Of a stretch of 64,000 nucleotides of DNA, positions 13,081 to 64,000 are shown piece by piece (within the stretch, counting starts at the first letter, position 1; every line of letters begins with the position of its first letter). This DNA is from Mimachlamys varia. Taxonomy: Eukaryota; Mollusca; Bivalvia; Pectinida; Pectinidae. The DNA is taken from positions 36,852,688 to 36,916,687 of the forward strand of contig OX392535.1 in assembly GCA_947623455.1 (NCBI GenBank). The letters are read 5' to 3'. The position numbers were made by a program, and so were the translations under genes. The notes under the pieces are model-generated. The model was not told the origin of the DNA, searched no databases, and saw nothing but the letters and a program-made list of their open reading frames with translations.

Positions 13081-14348
13081 AGAGATAAAATAGAGTAACA
13101 TAGAGACATTCTACAAATATCATATTTTAATTAAATTTTAAATACACTTACACAGCAAATATAAATTCTAAAGCTCAAGCACCGCAGTGGTTTTATGTAT
13201 TTTTGTATTCTATTTGAAACATTTGACAGATTCACGCGCCTGACCATGGGGTCATCTAACATATGGTTCGTTGAACAAACAATTTTGTTGATTCGGAAAT
13301 TTCAAAGGCAAAATTGAGTCGAAAATACTTAATAACTGAAGAACACCCATCAGCTGATTAACACACGTGAAACGTATGACGTAATTTCTAAGATAAAAAG
13401 TCATGTGACCACCGTCAAATGATGTAATTAACTTCCCCACAAGTTGACAAATTACAGTATACGTACATCATAAAAGATTGGAATTAGCTTTCACCCACTT
13501 CTCCCGAATGTGGTATCACGCGACTTCCCCAAACATCCTATTTATGACAAGCCTGATTAATACATGCATGCCGTCGGTTTCGCGGTACCAGTCACTTTAC
13601 CTCTGACGTCATAATGAAAAATGACACGGATTTCTTTCTTAAATCTTTTGTTGCACATTCTTATGAATACTAATTATACAGGATTGTTAATTACGCTTAA
13701 TTTCAAGCGCCAGTACAATTGTGTTAAAAGTGCAAACGAATAAACGAAAAAAAAAAACAGAACGGCTACAGGTTTATTTTCTTTAATTATAATGGTGACA
13801 ATGGTGGGATATTGTTTTGCAAACGATTTTAGGTGAAAGGGAAAAAATGGGTTATCTTTTAAAAAAAACTTTAATGAATACCTACACTTGAACGAAATTT
13901 TGTGTATTTTCCTTTTTTATCAGAAATTAAGGAAGTCGGTGCCAGAATATTTCGTTCCGAAAGAACGTTTCGTGTTCCTTTACAGATGTTGAGCTAAGAA
14001 TCTTGTCGGCCTTGACATCAATGACTTACTCTGGCATTATACGATATATTTACGATGAGTTGGTCTCAAAAAGGAAACACCATTTCCAGACCAATTGTCA
14101 CGCGCCTTGGTTTATGAATCATTACGATGTTGGTTTATTTTGGCCAGCTTATGTACAGCAGTAGTGGTGTGAATTATTCATGTACATCGTCTGAAGAAGG
14201 ATCAACTTGTGCTTTCAAACTACTAACTGAAAACTTCGACCGTTAAAACCGGCAAACAACGCATGAGACTTTTCCACTGCATATTGATAACATATAACGA
14301 TTAGGTAACCTTTCTACAAACTAGTGCTAAAAGATACAGTATCGTGGA

Positions 14349-14707
14349 TTAAAGGCCCTATATACGTTCGGCAAAAAAAAGCGAAAATCATGCCTAATAA
14401 CTTATTATATTTTTAGTTAGTTAAGATAAGCTGATATCAGCAATATTCAAGATGGATTCTTACGTGGGTATCGGTACAGCATTAGTTGAAACTCGGTATT
14501 TGTAAACATGCAACCATGTTGAACTTTTGGGTTTTTTTAGTGGTCCACACCTAAATCATTTTGAATTCTTTGGAATTTTCTGTCAAGAGTTTCTTGGTAG
14601 TTACCGCTCAGATTCGCCTGGTTTTAGCCTTATTTTTGCATGATTATAAACTAGATTTTTTCAGAATCATGAAAAAGTCCCTGGAGATGCGAATAGCGGG
14701 CCTTTAA
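14349..14707 (+). mobile_element. TTAA-bounded MITE, copy 1
   Basis: The element starts TTAAAGGCCC and ends with the inverted GGGCCTTTAA. Internal blocks (gctgatatcagcaatattca, tctgtcaagagtttcttgg, ttatttttgcatgattat) match the copies at 41369-41760 and 54181-54559 in order and orientation. TTAA at both ends in all three copies fits piggyBac-type target duplication, although TTAA could instead be part of the TIR. No coding capacity. Confidence 0.75.
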
Positions 14708-15333
14708 ACACATTATTCAGATGACGACTTGCTTGTTTTATCGTAATGACAAATATGATGAACCATTGCAAATCCATATAAATTTTAGACGTTTTTTAGT
14801 TGTTCAACTAGTGAGCAAACCTCATCACTGCAAAAGCTAGCTTGTCAGAATGGCAGTACATTATAACTTAACTCATCTTATATCCATTGATTATTACACT
14901 ATTCGCCATCCGAGAAGTCTCGTCCTAACACTTGGTCTTTGGAAATGGCCTTATATACGAAACCACGTAATCCCAGCGCTGTCACCAAATATAATTGTGC
15001 CGAATGCTTGCCATATGCCATACAACTGATTACAGAGTTCTGTCCTGGACTCTTTAATTGCTATTATATATAACATTGAGCCGTCTACCTTACTCAAAAA
15101 CTTGTCACTGCACTACACCCAATAGATGTAGGCAAAAGCCAATTTGATTAAACAATATCAACAGTAAATAGCCCCTTAAAAACTGGATACCGTTACTGCG
15201 TACATCCTTTATCGCGACTGTCATTTGAACTAGTCACCTCAGACACATACATAATGGTAAACGCCTAAGTCATGGTAAATTATTATCTCAAGTACATATC
15301 ATTTCGTACACAGTTGCTCTGTGGTTGCTTGTG

Positions 15334-15975
15334 TACGTTAACCTGTATTGTGATACCCTGTGATAACGTACGTTACCCTGTACCGTGATACCCTGTGATA
15401 ATGTACGTTACCCTGTACTGTGATAACCTGTGATAACGTACGTTATCCTGTACTGTGATACCCTGTGATAATGTACGTTACCCTGTACTGTGATACCCTG
15501 TGATAATGTACGTTACCCTGTACTGTGATACCCTGTAATAATGTACGTTACCCTGTACCGTGATACCCTGTGAAAATGTACGTTACCCTGTACCGTGATA
15601 CCCTGTGATAATGTATGTTACCCGTTACCCTGTACTGTGATACCCTGTGATAATGTACGTTACCCTGTATTGTGATACCCTGTGATAATGTACGTTACCC
15701 TGTACTGTGATACCCTGTGATAAGTACGTTATCCTGTACTGTGATACCCTGTGATAATGTACGTTACCCTGTACTGTGATACCCTGTGATAATGTACGTT
15801 ACCCTGTACTGTGATACCCTGTGATAATGTACGTTACCCTGTACTGTGATACCCTGTGATAATGTACGTTACCCTGTACTGTGATACTCTGTGATAATGT
15901 ATGTTACCATGTACTGTGATACTCTGTGATAATGTATGTTACCATGTACTGTGATACCCTGTGATAATGTACACA
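15334..15975 (+). repeat. 35-bp minisatellite, about 18 copies
   Basis: The consensus unit combines gtgataccctgtgataatg and tacgttaccctgtact, 35 bp in total. Copies differ by a few substitutions (cgtgata/tgtgata, aacgta/aatgta) and occasional one-base or partial-unit changes. No gene lies nearby. Confidence 0.9.
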
Positions 15976-18020
15976 GGAGTAACAGGAATCCTAATCTATC
16001 CAGCTAGAGCCCCAAACCTATCCAACTAAGTCACCGTTTACCTTACTAATAATGACCGCCAGGGTAGGGTTTTTTTCCCTTGTATGGAACCTGTACTTAT
16101 ACTTTGCCAATTCATCCAATCAGAATACCTTACTCTTACCAAATAAAATGGCATCTCTGATGTCAACAGATTGACCAAGCAAAAGGAGACTCATTTAGAA
16201 GCTCTTAAAACATACTTAAGCAAGCTTATATACTACAGTATGTACAGTGTTCTCTTAGAACACAAAAACGTCAGTCAATTTTATAAAGTCAATAGGACTT
16301 CGATACTGATTTCTGAGACTGGAGTTTTCGAAATATAGTAATTTTAGTTGCAGTTATCAAGGTCAGGATAAAACTTGACACGAAGGTCAAACGAGCACAT
16401 CGTCACGCAAGTGTCTGGTCTCCAAGGAACTGCATGATGGCCTGGTCTGATTACCCTACATCCGCAATCGTCTCTATTTTACACTGGTCTCAAAGCTTTC
16501 TTTCTCCTAGAATGGGGTAACTGGCGTGTATAATACGAACCAGATGTCGGAATAATTTCTCTTAGTCTAGACTTGTTGCGTTGCTATTCTAAATCTTTAA
16601 ACGAACTCGTGTCTAGAAATCCGGCGACGTTTTATTCAACTCGCCATTAGTAGATTTATGTGTGTAAAACATTGCAGTACGTAGCATAGCGTCTTATTGA
16701 ACCGGATGTTACGTAGTCTACACGAAAGTATGCCGTTTAGCCAAGCTATCAGTTTAGTGAATTACCTATAAAAAAATGTTTACGCTTCCAAAAATTGCCT
16801 TTTGGGCGTAACACGCCAATTGGGATATCAGAAACAATGTAGGCAAATGCAGTTTCACACGTTTCCACAATGCAAGCTGTTATGTGGCTTTGAGATTGTA
16901 ATTGTTTTAAAAAAAATCTTCGGTGCATTATACCGTAAATCAGAAACAAATACCATATGTTATTTATTCAAAACAAATCAAACTTTTTTTGTTGAATATT
17001 TATCGTCTTCATTTAAGAATTTTAAATGAATTTTTTGAAAGAAAAATACATTTTAAGCACTTATTACACAGACGTTATCGTAAACCTGTAGCGATTTTAT
17101 GATGAAGATTAATGATATACACTAAATTGAAGGAATTTGATGTTTTAATTGTTTCCCTGATATTCTGTGCAAGCGTGTGGTTTTGTGCATAAACCATATC
17201 GAGCGAAGCAATGATGTCTTTGCATATATAGGCTCTTGTAGCCATTCATGGCGCTGGCAAACGAGATATTTCAAATACAGGTGGCTGTAAATCTTAAATG
17301 GGTGGCGTGAGTAATGAGCAAGTCCTGTATTATTTCTTTATTTTTAAATAATTTATCTCAGTTGGAGTTTTCTGTAATCTACGAACGTTTTGAAGGAACA
17401 ATAAAATGTTTTGCTTGCAGTATAAATTTCCAGTGCGAAGACCTCCTAATCACGCAAATAAACTATTGGGGTTATTTATGAGGGGGCTTTCACGCAAACA
17501 AACCATTTACTGGTGAAGCTGGGGCTTTTTGGGGTGTATTTTTACTTTCAAAATTCAGTATGAAAAAAAAAAACATATTTATAATTATATTCATAAGGAT
17601 GAAATGTATTACTCATTACTTTAAAACACACCGTCTCAAAATATTGACGAAACTGTTTTATTCAATATTTCATTTTTTTTTTATTTTCTAAGCTAGACGA
17701 TTGTATCGCGAAACAGAGGGTTTCAATCAATGGACACCTTTTAACAAATTGACAGCAGGGCATTGGGTCGCTAAGTACAAGCTGTCGTCATATCGATTCT
17801 ATGACAATTACCCTATTGCCGGGTGATCATGGGTTATTTCGATGAAGAAACCGGTCAACGGTACATTACAATGATTAAACTCATAAACGGAGCACAGTGC
17901 GACAGAAAATATTGAAAAAGAATATCTGTGTTATATGTCCAGACATTTTGGCAAGTACTGATAACTTCGCCGCATAGTTCAATGATGGACAATGTCAAGT
18001 TTCGATATTATGTTATTACG

Positions 18021-18380
18021 CTGTGAGGCACGGTGGTCAAGTGGTAGGACGCCGGGCTCGTGATCGAAGGATTGCGAGTTCGAGTCCCGTTCACGAAACT
18101 TGTGTTGCATCCTTGAGCAAGATACTTTACTCTGCTTGTTCCAGTCTACTCAGCTGTAAATTAGTACGTGGTTGGGCAGTGCTAGAAATTGTAGAATGCT
18201 AGGTGTGAGCGCCGAAATGGCAGCACCGGTTGTATGCTCCCAAGGGAGTTGAGGACGATAATGGCTAGTTGCTAAGGCCCTATAACCACAGATAATAATT
18301 TGTGAACCGCTTTGAGACGGCCTTTAAGGTCGTGATAAAGCGGTATATAAGAATCTCGGATCATTATTATTAGCATTATC
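18021..18380 (+). mobile_element. tRNA-derived SINE, plus strand
   Basis: A tRNA-like head has an A-box region (ggtggtcaagtggtaggac) and a B-box (gcgagttcgagtcccgt) at about 18075-18091. The body leads to a 3' end with aaccgctttgagacggcc, aaagcggtatataag and an ATT-rich tail. The 3' motif resembles LINE-type tails shared by many animal SINEs. It is about 360 bp and looks complete. Confidence 0.75.
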
Positions 18381-18555
18381 CCAGATTGCTCCTCTTCGAA
18401 ATAATTTTGGCGAATATCGAATTCTGGTATTTCTTATTTGGGATAAGTAGTTTTTCTTTGTGTTATATGAAGGTCGCTGGTTTTATTACTATTATTATTG
18501 TTTGTTTTTATGTTGTTTTTTTTAATATGTTGAGGTGACAAAAATTAAATTTCAA

Positions 18556-18690
18556 TCAGAAGGTGTACTGTTTATTCTCCCGGAACGTCTGGTCTTATTT
18601 TCCTTGAATTTAGATATTCTGTGTAAATCTTTCGTTTGTTTACATTTTCCAAGAGGTTTTTGTGAGCGAATTAATGGTTTTGTTAAAGCG
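18556..18690 (+). repeat. Diverged dispersed repeat, copy 5
   Basis: Related to 3125-3280 through the order ttctcccggaacgtctggtc, then ctgtgtaaatctttcg, then tttgttta. Non-coding. Confidence 0.35.
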
Positions 18691-19856
18691 TCGCTATTAT
18701 AAACAAAACATCTCTATCTGTCAAAATGTCTAAGCCTTGAGTCAGGGCCTAATGAAACTAGGGCTGATATGCAAAAGGACAAATAACGATATATGTTATA
18801 GCGAAAGGTTGAATATTGAAGAGAATTTTTAACCCTTTATTTCAACCTTTCAAGGGTGAAATTTTATCATTTAGGGAGGCGCAAGTGCTCTTTTTGGAGA
18901 TTTCGTTTTTCCCTAAAAGAGAAAGGACGAACTGACACGAAGCAGCCACTGTACCAATAAGCTAACGTGTATACTATTGGCAGACAACCAAAATTTGGCA
19001 ATATTGAAAACTGTTACTCGTAAACTTCGTGAGAGTTGATTACAGCGAGTTTAATGTTTTGTGACAAAGCGTTACAGTCACGCATACTATCTAATCGAAA
19101 AGGAAATACTTTGTTGCGTATAAATAAAATTATATCTTTCTACCGCTGAAACACGAAAATATCACTACAGTATCGAAACAAGAAAATGGCCTTGTACAAC
19201 AAATATTAGCTTCCGATAAGTTGCTGAGCTAATTCATAATGTTGGCGACATACATGCGTGCTTGGGTTTTTTCTTGGGGTGGGGGGGAGCTATATATTGA
19301 TTCTTAGCGTTTCTCGTATTATATTCTTGGTATCAGAAAATATTGAAAGGCATTTATATGTTTTACGCCTTGCGAAAATCTTGACACGGATTTAAGATTA
19401 GATTCAATGGTTTTTGTTGTGTGGAGCATTCGATTTGTTCAGCATATCTACCAGGCGGATGCAAGAATGCATGTTTCTCCTCCGCAGAAATTGTCACAAA
19501 CATCAATAGCCCAATTGAAAAGCTTGCCTTTTTACAGATTCGTGAACAAAAAAAAAACGCCCAGCTTCTCTATGGTCTAACCTCCCTGTAAATAGCTGAA
19601 CCAATTAAAGCCACAAAAAAAAATGATTAAATTTAATCCAACCTACAACCATCTTTTCTTAAATCGAGAAATACTGACGGTTTCCGATTGATAGTATATT
19701 TCTACTCGTTTATTGAAAAATATACTGAATAGAATATTTTTTAACGTTTTGAGAATCAGATTTCATATTTAGTTGATTAGAATCAAACGTTGACGATTAC
19801 AATCATCAAACCTTTTGTAATGGTTTATTGGCGTGCATGTGCGTATCCTCGCCAAC

Positions 19857-19925
19857 CAGGGGTTACGCTCATCTACGCTATCTACAGATGTAGAGACTAG
19901 AGAGCGTAGATGAGCGTAACCCTGG
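19857..19925. repeat. Inverted repeat, 22-23 bp arms
   Basis: The left arm (ccaggggttacgctcatcta, 19857-19879) and right arm (tagatgagcgtaaccctgg, ending 19925) are reverse complements apart from one extra G. The spacer is about 24 bases. Small hairpin element of unknown class. Confidence 0.65.
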
Positions 19926-20849
19926 ATATCGAGAATGGCTGTGCAAACTGGGTGATTTTTGGGGTACAATGCACGTTGAGTTCGTGATTCGTGGTCAGGA
20001 CAGGTAATAGATTCCTGTTGCTGTACGTATCAGTACGTAAACAGAATTAATCATTTATTCAAGGCTGTTCATCAAAAGGTTAAGGATATATGAACTGCCT
20101 GTAGTAATTGCACCGTGTCCAATAAATTATAGATATACATGTCTGTAATTGTAAAACGCGTTACATATATTACAATGGTAAATATGATAAATATGGTGGA
20201 TCTGAACAACAACTGGCGAGTTCAGTCGTTCTTGTTATTTTCGGTGGGTTTTTTTTTATTTTTATTTTTTTTTGTAATAGCCTTGGGTGATTAACAAGTA
20301 CATTTGACGTCAATCAGTAAAAAGTCACATGACCACTAAACCACGTGTCCGCGAGTGAGATCACCAGAAAGACGGTGACGGAGTTTGACATTTATCATCA
20401 ACAGTATTTGGTCTTTGTTCTAGCATGTTTACCTCACGTTATCAAGTTTGTGGTTTACCATTGATATTTAACATATACATTTGTACCAGTCTCAAGGTCT
20501 CGCTAATCATATGGCACGATTAGGAGAACTTGACAGAATTTTTTTTTTCAAATGTGATCCACGGACTAAGTCTGAAACCATCGCATGGAATTTGTCCCTT
20601 CGTGTTTCCGTTTAACAGATTTGAATACTGTAGTAAAACCTCGTTATACCGTTATCATTTGACCAGCCCGCGTTTGACAATATAAAGGGTTTTGACGATA
20701 AATTGTAAATTGAGGGAGGTTTATGTAAAGGTATATATAATAAGAACAGGAGAAAATGAACTTTGAATAGTGTTGGCGGTATGTGGCCGGTATACGAAAT
20801 TGGGGCATTATCTAAAGGTTTTAATATTCTTTCTTAAAGACAGAGTCAG

Positions 20850-20891
20850 ACGGGGTGTGTGTGGGGGGAGGGGGGGGGTGGAGGGGGTGAA
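20850..20891 (+). repeat. G-rich tract
   Basis: Several G-runs of three to nine within about 40 bases (tgtggggggagggggggggt, then ggagggggtg). The pattern could form a G-quadruplex on the plus strand. No gene context. Confidence 0.6.
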
Positions 20892-20933
20892 ATTATTAGT
20901 TAAAGTAAACTCTATAATGTTCCAGGTGCCACC

Positions 20934-21174
20934 AGGGCCCGGTTGTTCTAAAGGTGATTAGCTTAATCAGTGATTAGCGCAAAGTTTGATTATCTTGTAA
21001 TTTTGACATGAAACCATATATTTAGTTACAATTTTGCTAATATCAAATATCTAATAGTGACAATTTACATGCAAAATTTGAAGATTTTACCTTGTATGTT
21101 GACAGAATTATTAAAGTTTGAAAAATGTCGTTAAATAGTGATGAAGCTAATCATCCTTTGAACAACTGGGCCCA
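20934..21174 (+). mobile_element. MITE with terminal inverted repeats
   Basis: The left end GGGCCCGGTTGTTCTAAAGG and the following tgattagcttaatca are mirrored at the right end (gaagctaatcatcctttg, then aacaactgggccca). The element is about 240 bp with TIRs of about 35 bp and no coding capacity. An apparent 71-codon frame starting at 21125 overlaps its right half and is not a gene. Confidence 0.7.
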
Positions 21175-21714
21175 GGCTGGATATAGTTATCAATATTATT
21201 CTGAAGTATCATATGTCCCGGACGACCTAAATGACGTGCTCCGCTCGTTCGATACACCTTTGTCTGTAAACCTAAAATTCATCTTTCGTCTCCCACTCTG
21301 TCTTTCTTATACATGTGTATATAAATATGTAATTACGTAATCAGTGTATATTATGAATGGGCAGAGTCACGTACACTTTATCAGTACAAGGCTAGACTTC
21401 TAATTTACAATTTCACTATGTCTCAATTGGAACAACAAATATAGGCCTACATATATATGTACTGAATTAGTTATAGTAATCCAGTCTAGATAGGATAGGA
21501 TAGTATATTTGGTAACTTTAGATAAAGAATTTTCACGATTGTAAGGCTGTTTATGTCATTCGATTACTCAGCATTGATTGTGTAAATATCTTCTAGACTT
21601 TATATCGTATTTACCCCGAAGGACAATAATTAACTCTTCCAGTTAAAATTGTTGGAACAGTTCATTATGAAACTCCAGTGGTGACATCGTCCGAAACCCA
21701 TGGTACACCTATGC

Positions 21715-21900
21715 AAACGTCAGAGAAGTGTATCGTGGGTTTCCGACCATGCAGAGAAGTGTACCGTGGGTTTCCGACTATGCAAAGAAGTGTACCGTGG
21801 GTTTCCGACCATGCAGAGAAGTGTACCGTGGGTTTCCGACTATGCAAAGAAGTGTACCGTGGGTTTCCGACTATGCAAAGAAGTGTACCGTGGATACATT
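21715..21900 (+). repeat. 31-bp minisatellite, about 5-6 copies
   Basis: Units of gtgtaccgtgggtttccgac plus tatgcaaagaa or catgcagagaa, 31 bp. Because 31 is not a multiple of three, all frames read through as repetitive pseudo-ORFs on both strands. Single diverged copies occur inverted at about 46017-46075 and directly at about 46361-46395, inside the SRCR gene. Confidence 0.9.
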
Positions 21901-24056
21901 TTGCAAAACAAATGTTATAGGTTACAAGTTTTATTTGCATCCTATTGTTATTGTTTTCGTAGAAAAGGGATCAAATCGCTGATATTTGTACTTAATTATC
22001 TATACAAAATATAAGCGGACAACTTATTTATAAAGCGACTTTTCTGGCACTTTAAGGGTTGAAATGGGCCGATAACAACGGGAAAATTTCATACTAAAAG
22101 TTCTGATTCTTTTGAATGTCGTTTTATTTCATTTAGTGTGACCATCTTTCCCTCAAATTGTTTTGAGGGATGAGTGTGGGTAGCTTGTGTTTTTTTTTAC
22201 TCGGTGAACTCTAGTTCGTAAATACACCAAACTTTGGGGGAAAAGAACATGTACACTCATCGAAGAAAGCGAAAGACAACCAAATATTTATAAATAACAG
22301 TCAATATCATCTTAATTACAATTTAAGATCTAAAAAATGGGGTAAATGTGTGTTTCCAAAGCACCGTATTAAAATAAAAGGCATTGTTGGAGGTCTGATA
22401 TCCGGAAAAGTCGTCGCCGTTACCGGAAATTATTTACTATATGATACACAACTTCCGGACAAGAAAAAGAACTTTGAGCGGTAGACTACAACGATGTTTA
22501 TTGGCGTGAATCTTCATAAAAAGATGTGGAAACATGATAAACTATACTTATCTATACGAATATATATTCGGATAATCAAGATAAACAACCAACATCATTA
22601 TATATTCAAATTTCTGTTACCAAACTGGCAAAGCCGTATACTCGAGTTCCTTCGTTGTGGTACCGGTTTTTTGAACATGATCGGTCCTTTTCGACATATC
22701 GATTACCATCATTTAACACGACCTTTTGGCCCAAGGGAACTCGAAATTGAATTTGTATCAGTTTAATCGAAAAGGGGTTTTTATATATAGTCAATGTACG
22801 ATTTTGTGGCAATACTAATTATCTCCAAAAATTTGTATTGAAAAAAAATCTGCCTAATTCAATAATGAGCATCTGATCCCTTTGGTTCATTTCAATGCAT
22901 CATATATCACTTTTCTTGTATTGTTCATCTGTTTCCGGACTGTTTAGAGGAAGATTTCTCTTTTTTTTTTAAAATGAAGCACAAATTCCTTAGTTGAAGT
23001 ATAACAATTAACATTATGCCAATGCCTCGGGCCACAGGCTAGACGTCTTCTCCAATTTAATAAAGGAAGGGGTCCTAAACCTTACAGGAACATTTTAATG
23101 AAGAATTTTCACCATGAACATAAAGATTTATATTTCATAGATACAGGCTGTGTACTTGCAACATTAGCTGGCCTAGTGGATGGAAACAAGAATTATGAAT
23201 GCATACTTGTTTTTCACTGTACAGTACTGTAGGTAAAGATATATAGAAGTTTAAATAACTTCAGTCTGCATTCATTTCTTAAAATGGAGTCAAGCTAAAC
23301 CAGTTCAACCTTAGTACTGCTTCAACAACCATTCAACATATGCCATTGTTACATGTACTGTATTATACTTGCCAAAATCAGTGACCAGGGTGCCTAAAAA
23401 TGGTTCCAAAGGCAAAGGGGGCGCTTAATAGGATAACAAAATGAGGATCTGGAAGAAAAATGTTGTTTTTATAAAGTAAATATGTACAATGTATGAGGAC
23501 AAGATTTGGTAATACTCATCATATGCGACATTATTGTCATCAGATTCGGACAATTTGTACTCATATCACTGATATTTGTGGGGTTTTTATTTTAAACATG
23601 CGCACAGTGATGTTTACCATACCATAAAATAGAATCATTTAGTTGTTTCATGATTAAAAGGGGTGCTTATATATAATCTTAATACCTTCATGGAAGGAAG
23701 GAGGGGCACTTATAGAGGGAGGCCCGGGCGCTATTGACAGTGAATACAGTATTTCATTGAGTGTGACTGAAAATTCATTGGTGGCCATATATCCAGTTAT
23801 ATTTATTACCAATCAATCATATCATAATGTACCTATTTGTTGATAAGAGTATTTTTTCAATAATTGTAACACTAAGTTTTCGCAATAATTGGCTGACTTT
23901 GAAAGAATAGCTGTTTGAATTTTCACATTCTGTTATGTTGACATATATAAAATTCTGAAAGAATAGCCGGTTCAAGGTTGGTGAATAACAGGCTAGTTTT
24001 GATGGCATCCGGCTTTTATTGAGAACCCTGTTCTATATATAACAGAGTGAATTTGA

Positions 24057-63792
<39,736 letters not shown>

Positions 63793-64000
63793 GTTAGTGA
63801 CGGCTTTATTTAGTATGATGGATTTATCTTGGGTTTAGGGTTTTGTATTAGTGTGCGTATTATAGAGATAGCAGTAGTGCAGATAAAGGACTTTTTTCCA
63901 ATTTTCAGAATTATCTTCCCCATTATCAAGACAGAAGAAACATGGAAATTTACATATTATATCACATGTCAGAGTTAGTTCCCTTTGGTCACAACTCAAC

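Noticed and set aside
21665..22014. Overlapping open frames on both strands with repeated peptide motifs
   Set aside because: 31-bp minisatellite; openness follows from the unit, with no start or splice context.

Overview
The window is animal (metazoan) genomic DNA, most likely from a bivalve mollusc. This is inferred from short exons in AT-rich introns, GT-AG splice sites, tRNA-derived SINEs, TIR-type MITEs and minisatellites, the diffuse 'aggtcaaggtca' repeats I associate with bivalve genomes, and a very large multi-SRCR gene. No prokaryotic feature, CRISPR array or rRNA is present, and I see no tRNA with an intact cloverleaf.

Layout. Positions 1-182 hold an open minus-strand frame that may be the edge of a gene running left out of the window. 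About 187-24105 contains no gene I can support. It holds SINEs, MITEs, inverted repeats, a CT-rich tract, a 35-bp minisatellite and a 31-bp minisatellite. From 24106 to 63792 one plus-strand gene fills the window. I traced 29 exons encoding 24 consecutive scavenger receptor cysteine-rich (SRCR) domains, about 2,600 residues, open at both ends. Every domain is bounded by phase-1 introns and has a length divisible by three, so each is a symmetric module that can be skipped or duplicated in frame. Nineteen domains are single exons. Five (domains 1, 6, 7, 17, 18) are split by an internal intron.

Main observation. The 24 domains fall into three recurring subtypes in strict order, so the gene is 8 x 3. 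The residue five before the last cysteine is D/N in domains 1,4,7...22, Y (once R) in domains 2,5,8...23, and neither in domains 3,6,9...24. Other subtype features agree. The simplest reading is growth by tandem duplication of a three-exon cassette. On top of this are subtype-specific changes: a vicinal Cys-Cys pair in four successive middle domains, paired loss of C2 and C7 in domain 21, and an expanded C6-C7 loop in domain 13.

The introns carry striking arrays: about 5.7 kb of a 17-bp unit between domains 2 and 3, a second 17-bp array before domain 9, and about 2.47 kb of a 43-bp unit after domain 14. The 43-bp unit includes the end of exon 14 and its own 5' splice site, which places roughly 57 donor-like sites in tandem. 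Three copies of one MITE with TTAA at both ends, two Tigger/pogo-like MITEs and several SINEs also lie in or near the gene.

The product is probably a secreted or membrane-anchored extracellular recognition protein. Its signal peptide, any membrane anchor and its C-terminus are not identified here.
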